Below are positions 12,643-24,224 of a stretch of DNA of 64,000 bases, piece after piece (the first letter of the stretch is position 1; every line of letters starts with the position of its first letter). The stretch spans positions 1,419,223 to 1,483,222 of the forward strand of contig NW_004624881.1 in assembly GCF_000247695.1 (NCBI RefSeq), given 5' to 3'. The notes beneath the pieces were generated by a model, which was not told the origin of the DNA, did not search any database, and was given only the letters and a program-made list of their open reading frames with translations. The translations under genes were made by a program, and so were the position numbers. Source of the stretch: Heterocephalus glaber. Its lineage: Eukaryota > Chordata > Mammalia > Rodentia > Bathyergidae.

Positions 12643-14519
12643 ATATTAGTCCATCGAATGAAGATAGATTAGTTGATATTTGATGTTCTTCCATACATTG
12701 AAATATACACCTGTGAATCATCTAGTTTTAGTTGCTTATACATTATTTTGTTGCATACAGTTTTTTGGTGAAGTACAAATCTACATCTTCATGTTCTTGC
12801 TTGTCTTGTTGTATATGTCATACATTTTATTCCTCATTCCTAAAACTGGAAGTTTGGTTCACATTGCAAAAATATTTTGAAAATATTTGGAATGATTTTG
12901 AGCTAGAAAGAAAATAGGCACTATATGGATCAGGGTATGCTTTTTATGTTCCACCTTAACAGACACCTGTGCTGTTGAGAGAACCTCAGGTGCTGGATCT
13001 GACCAACCTGGAGAAGCGCACTGAGTGGTCCTGTGAGAAGACCCTGCTGTCTGCACTATGCTCTCTGCACTTGCTCTTCCACTCAGGCTGGGATGGGTCA
13101 CATGGTGATTAAAAGGGGACAACTGAGAACTGAGGACATAGTGGGGCTTTGGAATCTGAGACCTTCACCTGCCTCTTCTGCTGCATCTTCTAAAATCCTT
13201 TTGTTCAGTCAATGAAAATTCAAGACACACAAATAAATGACCTTCCAAAAAACTGTAATTTGGAAATGTTTTGTTTCTGTGTGTAATCCAGATGAAAACA
13301 AGCAGGCCAACCTTGATCCATGAAAACTTGGTGAGCAATGAGGAAAATGAATCAGATGCCCTGTGTGGTGCACCATTTTCTTCCAATAGCACACAAAATA
13401 GCACATAAAAACAACTTCACTCCAAATGAGAAGTGTTTTGTTTCTCTGACTTCCAATAGCTGAATCTGCAAACTGGTGGCTAAAATGCATATTGGCTATT
13501 TTGTTTTTGAGAACTTAATCTCAAATATGCTTCCTGTTTCATCTAGAAGCCCTATCTGGGAAAACCTCAGCACGGAGGGTCTGGTGCCCATTGAGCCCCA
13601 GTTCAGCCCTAGAACAATAGGCTCCCTACATTTCAGTACTTATTGATAGAAGTAAGTGGTGTTTGGTTCCATGGACCTCCTGTCCACCAGACCTCATGTC
13701 CTGGTGGAGGTCTGAACATGGCTCACCCTCCTCTGATGCATGGGATACCTCAACTTTCAATGTTTCAACACTGAGAAGGTACATCTCTTAAAAGTTAAAA
13801 TTTGTGTGACTGTAAGACACAGAACTTGATATGATCCCTGTAACTGTTTTGAAATATTTGCTCCAATCAGGGCAACTAACACATCCACATTTTAAACAAA
13901 ATATATCTGCATCCAAGTCATTTTTGAATCTATTTTTAAGGTAAAAATACTGTAATTTAAATTTGGATAATATTTACAAAGGTGGGATGTTAACATTCCT
14001 GAAAACTTTTGAATGAATTCCTTTTGCTCTATCACTACATCTATCTAAATTGATACATAGACTTCCTCCACATACTTTCATCCACATATTGGAATGAATA
14101 AGTAACTTGATTTCTAATTTTCAGGGTTAATTTATAAAATTATTTCAACCCAGTTCCTCATTTTATCTTTCTGATTCCTTATTGATATTTCTGCTTGTGC
14201 ATTTCCAACGATTCTACCATTATGAGTTAGACATTTTCAGTAACGAAGTGAGGGCTTCTTTCCTTGGAATATTTTTACTTTTACAGTTTTTCCATTGGAA
14301 ATTATATGTATTCATTCTTTGAAAAGTAACAATTGCAAGTATTTGTGACACACAGCATGATATGTTTACAAATTTCAATGCTTCAAAGAGGCTAATTGAC
14401 TAATCTATCCCCGGTACACTTACCACTTCGGGGTGTGAAACATTGAAAATATACTTTTATCAGGAGGTGAAAAATATTTCATGCATTGCTATTATAGTTA
14501 CTATTCAGTGCAAACATAT

Positions 14520-15720
14520 CTGTAAAGCTTGATCTTTCTGTTTAATTAAAATTTTGTGCATTTTGACCTATATTTACCCACTACCCATCAAACATCCACT
14601 TCCAGGATCTGGAAACATTCACTTTGCTCTATAGATCTGAATTCAACATTGTTAGGTTCCACATGTAATTTAGATCATGGGTATTTGTCTTTCTGTGCCT
14701 CCCTTACAGCAAAATGTTGTCCAGATGCAGATATATTGGTGCAAATAAAACTACTTTCCCCATTTTTAAGACTCCATAATATTCCACTGTGTGCATATGC
14801 CACAGTTTCTTCATCTTCTTATCTGATGAGGGAACCTAGGTTGCTGCTGAATGTTAGCTATGTGAACAATACTGCATTGAAGGGGAGAGAGCAGGCATTC
14901 CTTCAGTAGATTGATTTCAGGTCCTTGGGTTCATACCCAGGCATGGAATTCCTCTATCCTATGCTAACTCTGAGTTTTGGAGAAACCTCCATGTTGTGCT
15001 CATGTGCAAATCCACCAAAGGGGACCAAACAGTGATTTTTACCCTACATTGTCTCAAATACAGCCACCATTTATCTTTTTGGCAATAGGCACTGAAACAA
15101 TTGTGAGGTAATGTCTCCTTGTAGTTTGCATTTCCATTCCTGATGACTAATGAGGATGATCAGTTTTTCATGCATCTGTTGATTAATTTGTGTCTTCTTT
15201 TGAGAAATGTCAATGTAAGTATTTTGCCTATTCTTTTCTTGGGTTATTACTTTGCTTCATATTGAGTAGTTTCACTTCTTTATATAGTTTAGGTATCAGT
15301 CACATGTCACTACATGGCTTGCAAATATTTTCTCCCAACATGTTAATTGTCTTATTCTCTATTAAATTTTTTCTTTCCTATGAAAGACTTTTAGATAAAT
15401 GCAATCTCATATAAAATGCATTTTGTTTGTTTTATTTGCTTTTGTACTCTGTACTTTCACAGTCATACCTAGGAGACTTCTGCCCATTTCAACATTTGGC
15501 AAAAGTTCCCCTACGGTTTCTTCTAGAACTTACAAAGCACAAAACTTTAAATAAAGTTCTTAACTTGATTTTTGTATGTGGGATGAGATAAGGGTCCGGT
15601 CTCATTCTTCTCCATGTGAATATAAACTTTCCCCATATCATTTATTGAAGAAATTTTGCTTTCTGTTGGTCACTTTGTCAAAGATCAACCCATTTTAAGT
15701 GAGGATCATCAAAAAATGAT
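14520..15720 (-). mobile_element. Old LINE-1 fragment, antisense
   Basis: The plus strand shows the standard antisense L1 order: TTCTGTTTAATTAAAATTTT, ATATTCCACTGTGTGCATAT, GCAAATATTTTCTCCCAACA, GTGGGATGAGATAAGGGTCC, TCATTTATTGAAGAAATTTT and ending near CACTTTGTCAAAGATCAACC. This covers the L1 3' UTR back into ORF2. It is diverged and full of stops. Confidence 0.8.
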
Positions 15721-15959
15721 GGCATGTCCTCATCCACCTTATTCACAGAATCTTGCATGGAGTGAGCTTTGAGTCTCCCCCAAAGTACAAAACACTACAA
15801 AAGAGAAAGGTTTTTGTGCAGATTCTAGATTTCAAGGCTGGAACAACATAGCAACTAAAGACACCCACAGAAGTCTCCAGAACCCCTGAAAAAAGTCACA
15901 AGAACAATGGGATAAGTATGTATATATGGAGGGAAGCACTTTGAAAAAGATTTAGGGCA

Positions 15960-16640
15960 ATTTGTCATTTATTCCATTTTTGTTTAATTTAAATACTCAT
16001 TGGCCTTATGATCACACCTCCTAGTGTTTGACAATATTTCGAGAAGTGTGAACTCTTGTACTTGGTTGGTGAGAATGTCAGCAAATATAAAAAATATGTG
16101 AAACAAGTGAACTTTGTCAAAAATTAACATAGAATTCCTTTAGGATTCGGCAATCCTCCTGTGGGGTATATATTTAAAGAGAGGAAAGAAGGATCTTGAA
16201 ATGGTATCTGCATGCCTATGGTCACTACAGCACCATCCCTAACGTCAGACAGAGCTGAATTACCTCAGTGTCCAATGGCACAGGAATGGATTGATAAAAG
16301 GTTGTTCACACACACTGGACTGTTATTTGTTCCAAAAAAAGGAAATCTTTCCACATATAAGAAGCTGGAAGAACACTGGTCATCTTATGTTCAGTAAAAG
16401 AAGAGGATACAGAGAGGCAGTTACATACTGCATGACCCCACTCCTCTGAGAGACCTGAAGTGGTGGAGTCCTGTAGAGAAGGAGCACAGTGATGATGAAC
16501 TGCAGCTGCAGGGAAGAGAAGGTGGAGATGCACATTTCTGTCCTGAAAGGTGAGCACTTTCTGGCGACTTTAACTGCAACACTATGAGTGTAAATAATAG
16601 CATTTTTACATGTTCTTGAGGCCTGCAAAGAAAGCAGGGT
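15960..16640 (+). mobile_element. Old LINE-1 3' end, sense
   Basis: Contains GTGAACTCTTGTACTTGGTT, CACAGGAATGGATTGATAAA and CATCTTATGTTCAGTAAAAG in the order of the sense L1 3' region. Collinear with 8235-8960 in unit 1. It is a separate L1 piece from the antisense one just upstream, because the two cover overlapping parts of L1. Confidence 0.7.
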
Positions 16641-16718
16641 GAAAATGTTTTCACTACCAAAATAAATAAATCAATAAAGTGGTAGGTATCTGTGATGATG
16701 GATAAAGAATGAAGTAAA

Positions 16719-16809
16719 GCCGGGGATTTAGCTCAGTTGTTCCACTGCCTGCCTCACAAGGGCAAGGACCCGAGTTCAATCCCCGGTACCAAAAAAAAAA
16801 AAAAAAATC
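16719..16809 (+). repeat. ID-like tRNA-derived SINE with perfect target duplication
   Basis: Best-preserved SINE of the window. It has a tRNA-like body (CGGGGATTTAGCTCAGTTG, then GAGTTCAATCCCCGGTACC) and a 3' poly-A of about 17. It is flanked by the 15-bp target duplication AAAGAATGAAGTAAA at 16704-16718 and 16810-16824. The paralogous site in unit 1 (9012-9026) is empty, so the insertion postdates the duplication. Confidence 0.95.
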
Positions 16810-16854
16810 AAAGAATGAAGTAAAAATGCCCAATTTAAGAAATCATGATTTTTA

Positions 16855-17330
16855 ATTGAGAAATTACTACAAATCTGCAGAAGAAAGAAAATGACTTGAA
16901 ATTAATAAACAATATGATCAAGGGCACAGAATAAAACATCAAAATGTAAAAATGTATCATATTTCTATATATCAGCAAAGAAAATCTTGAGAGGAAAACT
17001 AAAAACAGGTAATACCTTCAATTAATAAGAACAAAGAGAATGTAGTATTTAAATAAACTCTTAAATACAATATACACTTTATTTCCTGTGTACCATAAAA
17101 ATCTGATAAAATATATTAAATTTCCAAGTGGGAACATATACCATACTGAGTGTGCAAGTGATAACACAATAAAGTTTCTCTTTTGTAGAATACTGATGCT
17201 GTATATTCAGCATAATTTTATGCAGAACACCAGTGTCATCCTGTACATCTATACAAATGATTCAGGAAAATTAAATGCACAATATAATGTTCTTAATAAC
17301 AAACCAATAATGTTTTAGAAAGTTCATCTT
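16855..17330 (+). mobile_element. LINE-1 ORF2 fragment, sense
   Basis: AACAATATGATCAAGGGCAC, CATATTTCTATATATCAGCA and neighbouring text follow the sense L1 ORF2 reverse transcriptase and C-terminal region. The frame is not open. Confidence 0.6.
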
Positions 17331-18345
17331 GGAGGAATCATTCCTTTTATAGAATTTTAATTAGATTAAGTGGATTTAATATTAATGAAAGTTCCAATGC
17401 TTAATATTGCTTATCATTAGTGTTTTTACATCTTGTGACATAAATCCATTCTTTTGGTTATCTAGGGATTATTGTTAGAAATAAAATAGCACACTTACAG
17501 AATCAGGTAGCAATGTTGCCTTGCTTAGAAAGATGAGTCCTGATCCTACACCCAGCCTTGTGGCTCAGTGGTCCCCTACAGAGATTTCTCTTCTCCAGAA
17601 CCTCAGACTTTCCTCCTACATGGCTCTGCACTTTTCCATCTTTGCCTGTGAACACGCAGGTGATGGCACAAGCACACTGAAAAGACTGATCCACTCCTGC
17701 TACTATGAAAAGGAAGGCACAAAACAACCCCTTTCATTTTTATAAAGACACACCAGAGTAACAACTTCACACCTGCTGTTATCTTATTGATCTGAGTACA
17801 CTGTCTCCTCCCACTGGATAATGCCAGGCTGAAAATTGTAGCAACAGACTGAAAGGTATGTTTGATGATGCCACTTAGATGATGAGCACTTTCTGCATGC
17901 TATTAATCCCATCAAAAATAAATATGAAAAAGGAGAGAATAAATGTTAGTGATAAATTAGAAATCACAAAAAATGAGTAAACATAGAGATACAAAAGAGT
18001 GGAGAGTGTTCTATAAGATTGATGGTTTTCAAATATTTGAATCTGACATTCAACACACACAGTTTAAAAATTCATTTTATGTAAATATATCAAATCCCTG
18101 AGATGAATGTTATTATATATGGCAAACCCATACTAATAAAAATAAAAATTAAAAAATATTTTAAAGAGTTATATATGTGGATATTCTATACAGAGAGAAT
18201 AACTTAGCTTATGTGGAGTATCTAATAGTAATCACTGCTTTTTTGTAAACTATTTTATTTAAAATGCATTATACCCAGAATTGCACCCTTGCATCTGATG
18301 AGGGTCTGATAGCACTGTCACATATACAGTAACTGGAGGGTTTTT
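17331..18345. other. Intergenic DNA, nothing recognised
   Basis: AT-rich sequence. No gene or repeat family that I can support. Confidence 0.4.
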
Positions 18346-18349
18346 TAGA

Positions 18350-18490
18350 CTTATTCTTTATTACTGCATGTCTGCAGTACATAATGGTCACATTCATTGT
18401 GGGGGGTTTGCACATGCACAAAACACATCTAATTCCTTTTTTCTTCTTTTGTCCCTCTCCCCTATTCCCTCTCCACCCCCTTCCCTGTCC
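18350..18490 (-). mobile_element. LINE-1 3' UTR fragment, antisense
   Basis: Third antisense copy of the element seen at 7583 and 9070: ATTACTGCATGTCTGCAG, ATAATGGTCACATTCATTGT, TTTGCACATGCACAAAACAC, then a pyrimidine-rich tract. Confidence 0.6.
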
Positions 18491-19120
18491 ATGTACAGCA
18501 CCTCTACTGGACCTGACCTCAGGAGCCTTCTCCAAGGCCTCCCTGTGCTGACCTCTCCTGCTCCTGGTGGGGCTGGTGCAGCTGCAGGCTGAGTGTGCTG
18601 CACAGAGCTCACACACATGTGTCCCGGAGGGCAAGTGTGGGCAGCATGGTCACCAGGGTGGACAGAGAGGAACTTGGCTGGAGGAGACCTTCACCTCCCC
18701 TGGCCCAGGGTGTCCTGAGCAGACCCCGCAACCCAGGACTTCTGACCAACGCTCTGGTCTCCTTTGGGTCTCCTTGCCTGCGTCCACTGTGGTGTCTGGA
18801 CCTCAAGGCCACAGAGAGCCGCACTGAACTGCTGTAGACTGGGCCTCTCAGAGAAAGGGTCTGAGCAGTCCTGTCCTGTGTAAAGCACCCCCGAGCAGTG
18901 CGAAGTTACAGGAGTGGGAGACAGATGGGCAGACCACGGGCCTCTGTTGCCCTTTGTGAGGAGGAGCTGGGAGCCAGGGCACTCTCCCTGCTGTGTCTAG
19001 GCATAGGAGCAGGAGGACCCTGAAGAGAACCAAGCATGGGTGGGTTCTGGGCTGGTCAGGTCTCCAGGTTCAGATGGGAGAGGGGCAAAGCCCTGAGTGT
19101 GGGAGAGCATGGGTTCTGAG
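18491..19120. other. Locally GC-rich block, no gene recognised
   Basis: A 600-base block that is clearly richer in G and C than its surroundings. It has overlapping short ORFs on both strands, none of them with recognisable protein features. It directly follows the L1 3' UTR fragment, so it may be repeat-derived. I see no exon structure. Confidence 0.35.
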
Positions 19121-19955
19121 ATAAGGTTTTGAAGTAAAGGTATTGGGATCTTCAAAACACAATTTAACTGAATTCCAAGAAAAAGAGGAGGATTTGAAAG
19201 GAAATACATAATGCATACTTAGTATTTTAATGGAGTATCAATATCCTTTCTCCTAAGCCCTAACCAGTTAAAATCATGCATCGAGGATAAAGTCTATTTT
19301 ACAAAGTAGAAGGAGTAAAATATAAAACCGACAGTGAAATTATGAAATTCAGATTCATCAGTCAAGGACAGTTTTCCCATTGTGCTGCTCAATTTGAACT
19401 CTGGTCCTCATTTTCCTGACCAGTGCTGCACATCTGAGCCCAGGGCTGTTTATCAAACAAAAATAAACACACAAAGCTCACATACCCACAGTCTCATCAC
19501 TAAGACAGAATAAAATTCTCCCAAACAGAGAAGTGCTGAGAAGCCAAGCTGCTGTTGCCCTTTCTACAGCAGCAGAAAGCCGAGGGGGGCTGTGCTTGTG
19601 AGGGAGAAGTATGAGATACATTCATCTCTGTGTCATCTTACATTCCTCCTTGAACTTGTTCATTTTGTGTTGAAACACTGTGGGCCTGTACACACAATGG
19701 AATAGCACTGTGACTGCAGGGGATAGCACCAAAGATGAAGGGGAACTCTCTGGGGAGGACCTCGTGTGAGATGGAGCCTTCAGCTTGGGTAGGGAGAGAG
19801 AAAGTGCTGCTCCACACCCAGTTTCTCAGTTCCTTAAGTATGGAGTTCAGATAAAGGTGATTGGGTGCCAAAGCCCTGTGCAGCTGGAGGGGGCCATTCT
19901 CAAGTGTGACTGGGGTTTGGGAGTGATGAGTCCCTCATGTGTGAATGATTGATGG
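19121..19955. other. Intergenic DNA, nothing recognised
   Basis: No repeat family or coding sequence recognised. Confidence 0.35.
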
Positions 19956-19959
19956 ATAC

Positions 19960-20420
19960 CCTCTGGATGGCCTCCCTGCAGACAGGCACACAGCCAAGTC
20001 CACTTCCATGAACATGCACATTCTGGATGACTTTTCTAACTTAATCCTTATGGGCACCACTAGTATGCTAACAGAAGGATAAATCTGAGTCATTTGTAGG
20101 AAAATGAATGCACCTTGAAAGCTAAATGTTAAGTGAAATAATTCAGATATACAAGCTTAAATACTGGTACACAAGCTTAAATACCCATGTGGTAATTCAA
20201 AGTGTAAACAAAGAGCAAACAAGAGGCATGAGCAAACAGGAAGATAGATCTTTTGCAAATAGGAAGAAGACCAAGAGATGGAGTGAAAGGGCAAGGGCAG
20301 GAGGAGGAGGGGATGTAAAAAAGATCTAGGATGTGCCATGCACATGTTCTAACCCACACAAGGAAAGCAGGGATATGTATTATGAACCTGTACTAATAAG
20401 TTAAAAAATATAAACAGGAG
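19960..20420 (+). mobile_element. LINE-1 3' end including 3' UTR, sense
   Basis: GGAAAATGAATGCACCTTGA and TAAGTGAAATAATTCAGATA belong to the L1 3' region. They are followed by a purine-rich stretch (around 20262-20325) and then GATGTGCCATGCACATGTTC and GAACCTGTACTAATAAG. The last part is the reverse complement of the pyrimidine-rich repeats at 7583, 9070 and 18350, which ties those copies to L1. Confidence 0.6.
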
Positions 20421-20422
20421 GG

Positions 20423-20505
20423 CCAGTTATTTAGTTCAATGGTTTCCCCACCTGCCTCAAAAGCAGAAGTTCCCGAGTTCAATCCCTGGTACAAAAACAA
20501 TGTAA
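20423..20505 (+). repeat. ID-like tRNA-derived SINE
   Basis: Degenerate body TTATTTAGTTCAATGG, then CCTGCCTCAAAAGCAGAAG and GAGTTCAATCCCTGGTAC, with a short A-rich tail. Diverged copy. Confidence 0.8.
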
Positions 20506-21740
20506 ACAGGATAGATCTGACATATATTCTCTCACCTTGATGTTGTGACTACAAGTATGTAGCTAGCTATCAACAAAGATTATTTTATCATTGAATCAAT
20601 TTATTAATAGAAGCTCAGTTAGTTATAGGTGACAGATTCAATGGGTTTGCTTTTCCACCCACTCTCCGTCTAAACTATTTTCCTTTCAGTTCTTCAGGTG
20701 GATGGCACAAAGCTGTACAAACTAAAAGTATGCAGTCAGGGATGAAACTGTTGTGGTTTGTCAATCTGCCATGGAAATGCTTGTCTATAAAAAGATGATA
20801 TAGCTCTATGTTGAAAGACTGATTACTGTGATTACTGAAAATTTAGCATATATAAACTTATCCTTTACCTGTTTTGGTCATGCATTTACTACAACACCTT
20901 TCTTTACCCTTCCTGTAGGCCATTACAGGAAACAAAATATCACTCCTATGATTTAGCACTATATTTGAACTTACATTATATTTATATTTACATTCATATT
21001 TATTCCGATTAATACAGAAGTAATTAGGGTTTTTGAACAAGAAGAATATTCCCCCTAGACACCTTACTATAATGATTCCTTAGAGAAAGTAGGTCTGATA
21101 TAAATGATAGACTCACCCTTAATATGGGTCCTAAATTTAAGTGATGAATTTACTGTTGTTGACTGCTCCCATCATTTGACATGATCATACTGTGTTCTTC
21201 TTGCTGAATAGTTTTGTTGGTAAAATAATCTGTGTTATTCATAGTAATATGTTCTTGATATAGAAATAGTAAATATAACATAACTTTAATTTTGTTCAGG
21301 TTTAAGGTCCATGTATGATATCTTTGGTTAGTTGGCTACTATTGTTTTCTTTATATAGAAAAAACTTAAAGTAACTATGTACTGAACAGAAAAAAAAACT
21401 GTATAATACATTTAGCACTGACCATACACAAATGAGTAGATTATAAATAATACTAAAGTTTGATTTCTGGACAATTTCCAGTGGAAAGAAAATGTTAGAT
21501 ATGCATCCCTTATGCTGGTTCTCATTACATTTGAGTGCTTAGAATTCCTCATTTTTACCAAATAGTCACAAAAATCATGTGCAGAGATTACATTTCATAG
21601 GACCTTCTCAGAATCCCTAGTAAAAGAACTACTGCTCCTTCAGAGTAATGAGAAGTGCTGTAAAAATTTTACTTATAAAAATTATTGACAAAATGTCATT
21701 TTAATTTTTCTAATTAAATTAGATTATATATGATATAGTA
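20506..21740. other. Intergenic DNA, nothing recognised
   Basis: AT-rich sequence without a supported feature. Confidence 0.4.
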
Positions 21741-21823
21741 TTTTTTTTTTGGTACTGGAGATCGAACTCGGGTCCTTGCGCTTGCGCAGCAGGCTCTGAA
21801 ACCACTGAGCTAAATCTCCCGTC
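21741..21823 (-). repeat. ID-like tRNA-derived SINE, minus strand
   Basis: A poly-T start (21741-21750), then GGTACTGGAGATCGAACTCG (antisense B box) and CCACTGAGCTAAATCTCCC (antisense A box). It is flanked by the direct repeat TGATATAGTA at 21731-21740 and 21824-21833. This copy carries TTGCGCTTGCGCAGCAGG in the middle, unlike the 16719 copy, and so represents a different subfamily (compare 35677). Confidence 0.93.
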
Positions 21824-22145
21824 TGATATAGTATTTTTAATAGGAGTAGTTTGTTGATATAAGTTCCCTCACCATATGAACAGATGCTTCATTTTACAGA
21901 TAAAGACAATAAACTCAATGGGACAAATATGAATAATCAAGTGCAAAATTTAGGAGAAATATGATACAATGTTTGACTGATTATTAATATTTAATTGTTG
22001 ATTATCCAAATTAGGAAAAAAACACATTATCCTTATTATAATGTTATTAGATATAATGTCTGATTTAAAACATCAGGTTTATAAGAATGAGTAAAGAGAA
22101 AAATGAGAATTATTTGCAAATTAATAGTAAGACAAGATATTACTT

Positions 22146-22437
22146 TGCCACAGACCAGCTGCAGTCGATGCAGGGTAGGAAGGGGAGAGGTCTCGGGCCA
22201 GCGAGTAAGAAAAGAACCTTCTCAAGCAATGTGCAGGTTCCCTCTGAGAAGTCTCAGGGTCTGATTTATTTTTATATCTTTAAGCAATGGCTAGGAGGCA
22301 TTGGGCAGAACATATTTACATTTTAGGTTGCCTTAGCAATTTCTATAGAAATAAAAGTTATTTTTTACTAAACAAAGTATATTTTTCCTAAGCTGATTCA
22401 TTTCATTGAACATCATGAATACATTTTTAAAATTACA
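22146..22437 (-). mobile_element. Candidate solo or 3' LTR
   Basis: On the minus strand the block starts TGTAATTTTAAAAATG and ends CTGGTCTGTGGCA, giving TG...CA termini. A TATAAAAATAAATCAGACCC stretch in between may hold both a TATA box and a polyadenylation signal. The following R/U5-like part is GC-richer (GAGACCTCTCCCCTTCC). Immediately upstream on that strand is AAATAAGGGGACAAT, a possible weak polypurine tract. I saw no target duplication and no second LTR. The element class is unknown. Confidence 0.45.
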
Positions 22438-22845
22438 ATTGTCCCCTTATTTACCCACACCTAAGCAGAACAGAAGGTAACTTAATCAAAATCTCTATAT
22501 CAGTGGGGATACAAGCAAGATTTAGTTAATTAAATGTCAAACTTCTGGTCATCAGCTGGCCCTTGAGAAACTGCATAATGGTTAATATAGTTTGCTATTA
22601 GCTCTCTACTTTTTCTATACCTCTATTCATCTTGCTTAAATGTTATTTGGGTTCATGGTCCATGAGCAGGAGATGTTTACAGTACTTTGAGAAAAACTGA
22701 GTAACTTGCCTCCTTAGTGTATTTATCTGTCTTAACTTTCTTTCTATTTCCCATTTCCCACTGTGTCTTACATCTAAAATCTGTCCTTTCAATCTCTTTA
22801 TAAGACCCCTTTAGTAAGAAGAAAGTCATCAATAGAAGAAAGGAG

Positions 22846-23151
22846 TTACAGTAGCAGGAAAACAGAGGGAGTTTTAGGAGAGGTTTCTTTAGAAGTGGGT
22901 GTGACAATAGAACTGAGAGAAACAGGAATTTGGGACTTGTGAGCCAGATCAGATTTCAATACAACATTGCCAATTTGCCTCATGGAGAATATGTTGTTAT
23001 CCACAAATACAATGATTCCTGTGACCAGAGTAACAATTGTAAACATTAGGGCAAGAAAAAATAAAACATGAGGGTACGATGTGTTCCACCCTCCTTTTCC
23101 CCCAGCTGGAACTTTGTCAAGCAGCATTGCAGGTCGGTCGGGCTTCGCCAT
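22846..23151 (-). CDS. Unrecognised 101-residue type II-like membrane protein ORF
   Basis: The ORF starts MAKPDRPAMLLDKVPAGGKG and has a short polar N-terminus of about 28 residues. One strong hydrophobic segment follows (about residues 29-50, from VLFFLALMFTIV to GIIVFV). The C-terminal part is Ser/Thr-rich (SIVTPTSKETSPKTPS) and ends at TAA 22846-22848. This is the layout of a signal-anchored membrane protein or of the N-terminus of a viral envelope-type protein. About 400 bases downstream on the same strand lies the LTR-like block 22146-22437, so it could be the remnant of a provirus 3' end. I do not recognise the protein. It may also be a chance ORF, although the composition and clear membrane segment make it stand out from random ORFs here. 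There is no promoter or homologue evidence. Confidence 0.35.
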   Translation of the reverse strand: MAKPDRPAMLLDKVPAGGKGGWNTSYPHVLFFLALMFTIVTLVTGIIVFVDNNIFSMRQIGNVVLKSDLAHKSQIPVSLSSIVTPTSKETSPKTPSVFLLL

Positions 23152-24142
23152 TACTTGTAATATTTACATATATTTACTATTATATTTTCTAACTAATAAT
23201 ATGCAGATGCAGACAAAATTTAATAGATCTGTTTAATCATGAACATCTAAAAATCTAAGAACTGACATTACAACTGCTATTTGCTTGAATTGTTTTCACT
23301 GATTGAATATCCTGCATCAATTGCATGGCATAGAAGCATTTTGAAATTACTGTAATTTGCTTTCCTATATTTCACGATTTGAAAATATTTCCAATGAAAG
23401 ATTATTTTCTCCACAGTATGGCACAAAGCAAGTGCTGCTGTAGGAAATAAATATAACATATCCTTGGGACTGTAGCAATTCTCATTTACATCTTAAAAGA
23501 AAAAAATGGTAGCAGAAAGCAAGGTCATAGCATCCGTATTAATAAATCATTATGTGTCATTTGTATTAGCTTTTAATTGAAAAAGGAAAACACTGCAAGT
23601 TTTCTCCAAGCAGAATGTACTAGAAGGGGTGCATGGAAAGTAAATTTTCACTTTATTTTGTGACTAATTTTATCTATGAATTTACTATGACATATATGTG
23701 ATATTGAAGGGAAATTGTTTTTAAAGTGATGGAAAAATTCCTCAGGGTACATGTACACAGACTTTCAGTCAGCTTATTAAACACTGTGGTTGTGTGGATG
23801 GCTATGGTACATGCTAATGTTTTCACTCAGTAATATGATGTTGAGCTTGCAAAGGATTCCCCTGCTGTGTCTTCCCAGTAGAGATACTCTGAAATGATAA
23901 ACACCATGTATGGAACCCTTCAGCCAGTACTTAGTTAGGTTTTCCCATTGGTCTAATTCCTAGTTTTTAAAATGTTTTTATAAAAACATACACACATAAT
24001 CCATAATAAAAACCAGTAAAATATACAAATATATGATATATAACAAATTTATAAAGCATACAACACAACGATACTCAAGAGACTGTTTCTACTTCAAATA
24101 TTTTAGAAATGGGATAGAATATAAAACTTCAATCATTGAGAT
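23152..24142. other. Intergenic DNA, nothing recognised
   Basis: AT-rich. If 22846-23151 belonged to a provirus, upstream coding sequence would be expected here on the minus strand, but I see none. Confidence 0.4.
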
Positions 24143-24157
24143 AAGATAAGAAATGAT

Positions 24158-24224
24158 TGGTTCTGGTGCCTGCCTCACAAGTACAAGGTCCTAAGTTCTA
24201 TCCCTGGTCACCCCTCAAAAAAAC
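24158..24224 (+). repeat. 5'-truncated ID-like SINE with target duplication
   Basis: Only the 3' half of the SINE is present: CTGCCTCACAAGTACAAGG, AGTTCTATCCCTGGTCA and an A-rich end. Flanking direct repeats AAGATAAGAAATGAT lie at 24143-24157 and 24225-24239. It therefore inserted in truncated form rather than decaying later. Confidence 0.88.

Larger units (their letters stand above)
11503..16858 (+). repeat. Tandem duplication, unit 2 (with OR pseudogene 2)
   Basis: Partner of 3725-9060, in the same orientation. Unit 2 lacks the insertions at 6816-7250 and 7583-7850. It has its own SINE at 16719-16809, and the empty target site of that SINE is visible in unit 1 at 9012-9026. Its noncoding portion 12643-14500 holds nothing beyond the shared downstream sequence. 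Confidence 0.85.

Noticed and set aside
16719..16809. Functional tRNA gene
   Set aside because: The A and B boxes are tRNA-like, but the poly-A tail, target duplication and multiple dispersed copies show a SINE.
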